NCBI RefSeq assembly: GCF_023100685.1
Contig: NZ_CP090064.1
Span: 2,728,001-2,792,000, forward strand
DNA from: Proteus vulgaris
GTDB taxonomy: Bacteria > Pseudomonadota > Gammaproteobacteria > Enterobacterales > Enterobacteriaceae
Direction of reading: 5' to 3'
Length of the DNA stretch: 64,000 nucleotides
Of this stretch, positions 63,463 through 64,000 are shown one piece after another. Under the pieces are notes generated by a model. That model had not been told where the DNA came from and did not search any database. It was given only the letters and a program-made list of their open reading frames with translations. The translations under genes and the position numbers were made by a program. How positions within the stretch are numbered: position 1 is the stretch's first letter; every line of letters starts with the position of its first letter.

Positions 63463-63906
63463 TTAATAGTTGTTGATAACTGCTAATACATCCGCTTTGC
63501 TTTTCGCATTAAATAGCGTTTGAATATCTTTATCGTTATCAAAAAGTTCGGCTAATTTCATAATGGCATTAATATGGCTATCGTTATCTGTTGCAGCTAA
63601 AACAATCAGTAATTTCACCGGATCGTTTTCATCAGCACCAAATTCCACTCCTTGCTCAACAATCGTTAATGCAAGAGAAAGTTGGTTAACACCATCTTCA
63701 GGACGAGCATGAGGCATCGCAATACCCGGACCTAAAACATAATATGGCCCTATTTTTTCATGTGATTTGTAAATAGCATCGATGTAACGAGGTTCAACGC
63801 ACCCTTTATCAACTAATGGCTGACACGCCACTTTAACGGCTTCTCGCCAATCGCTAACGCTTGGAACCACTTGTACCACATCAGGTGTTAATAATGTTTT
63901 AAGCAT
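63463..63906 (-). CDS. PTS EIIA component (UlaC/mannitol-fructose type)
   Basis: The 147-residue protein is a PTS_EIIA type-2 domain with the phosphohistidine H66 in GPGIAMPHARPEDG and a second helix pair ending KSKADVLAVINNY. It receives phosphate from HPr and hands it to EIIB. It is the first gene of the PTS operon within the window; GAGG precedes the ATG. A 12-base palindrome CTATCTAGATAG near 63973-63984 lies upstream and could be an operator. No regulator or catabolic gene is visible before the right edge. Confidence 0.88.
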   Translation of the reverse strand: MLKTLLTPDVVQVVPSVSDWREAVKVACQPLVDKGCVEPRYIDAIYKSHEKIGPYYVLGPGIAMPHARPEDGVNQLSLALTIVEQGVEFGADENDPVKLLIVLAATDNDSHINAIMKLAELFDNDKDIQTLFNAKSKADVLAVINNY

Positions 63907-64000
63907 CTTTGTAACCTCAATAAGACTCTCTTTGAGCTTCGTTATTAAGGATAGTAATCATTAATGGTAGCGCTATCTAGATAGATCGTTCGTAATTGTG

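Overview
The window looks like a chromosomal segment of a swarming Enterobacterales species of the genus Proteus. The DNA is AT-rich, and gene order and protein sequences match the enterobacterial rcs-gyrA-ubiG-nrdAB, men, nuo and yfb-ackA-pta neighbourhoods. The catalase resembles the well-known P. mirabilis enzyme, and GyrA carries Glu at position 87, as I recall for Proteus. The catalase and other proteins differ at many positions from the P. mirabilis versions I remember, so a sister species (vulgaris/penneri/hauseri group) is my inference, not a proven assignment.

Layout. (1) 1-2950: the end of a phage-derived module. It holds a LexA-like repressor with its own operators, a Q-type antiterminator, a strong late promoter followed by two terminators, and a holin-endolysin-spanin lysis cassette that runs off the left edge. 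No integrase, replication or cro-like gene lies between repressor and Q, so this may be the control end of a phage-tail bacteriocin (tailocin) or a reduced prophage. (2) 3040-3751: a tandemly duplicated tRNA-Ser(UGA)/tRNA-Thr(UGU) transcription unit, each copy with its own promoter and terminator. (3) 3916-10425: the Rcs phosphorelay genes rcsD, rcsB and, convergently, rcsC. (4) 10618-22325: gyrA, ubiG, the nrdA-nrdB-yfaE ribonucleotide reductase operon with DnaA and NrdR box candidates, a small lipoprotein, tyrP with a TyrR box candidate, yfaZ and the catalase gene. (5) 22504-29862: menaquinone genes menF and menDHBCE, with an unusual 352-bp gap between menF and menD. (6) 30092-32365: an AT-rich two-gene insertion that I read as an alpha-xenorhabdolysin-type binary pore-forming toxin (xaxA-xaxB). 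(7) 32426-47374: the complete 13-gene nuo operon for complex I with fused nuoCD, preceded by 800 bp of noncoding DNA and lrhA. (8) 49946-59477: alaA, yfbR, yfbS, hxpA(yfbT), yfbU, yfbV, ackA and pta. (9) 59560-63906: accessory material with a hok/mok/Sok-type type I toxin-antitoxin locus and a second orphan copy of its antisense promoter, a lipoprotein-type broad-specificity amino-acid racemase, a decayed HigA/NadS-like antitoxin pseudogene, and a three-gene ascorbate-family PTS.

How the parts fit. Most of the window is core metabolism and respiration: dNTP synthesis, menaquinone, complex I and acetate overflow. Two regulators of surface and motility behaviour flank it (RcsDBC and LrhA). The accessory DNA sits at three seams: beside the tRNAs, between menF and nuoN, and downstream of pta. 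The least ordinary items are the control architecture of the phage module (an operator over the repressor start codon, and a hairpin able to hide the holin ribosome site), the xaxAB pair, and the duplicated Sok region.
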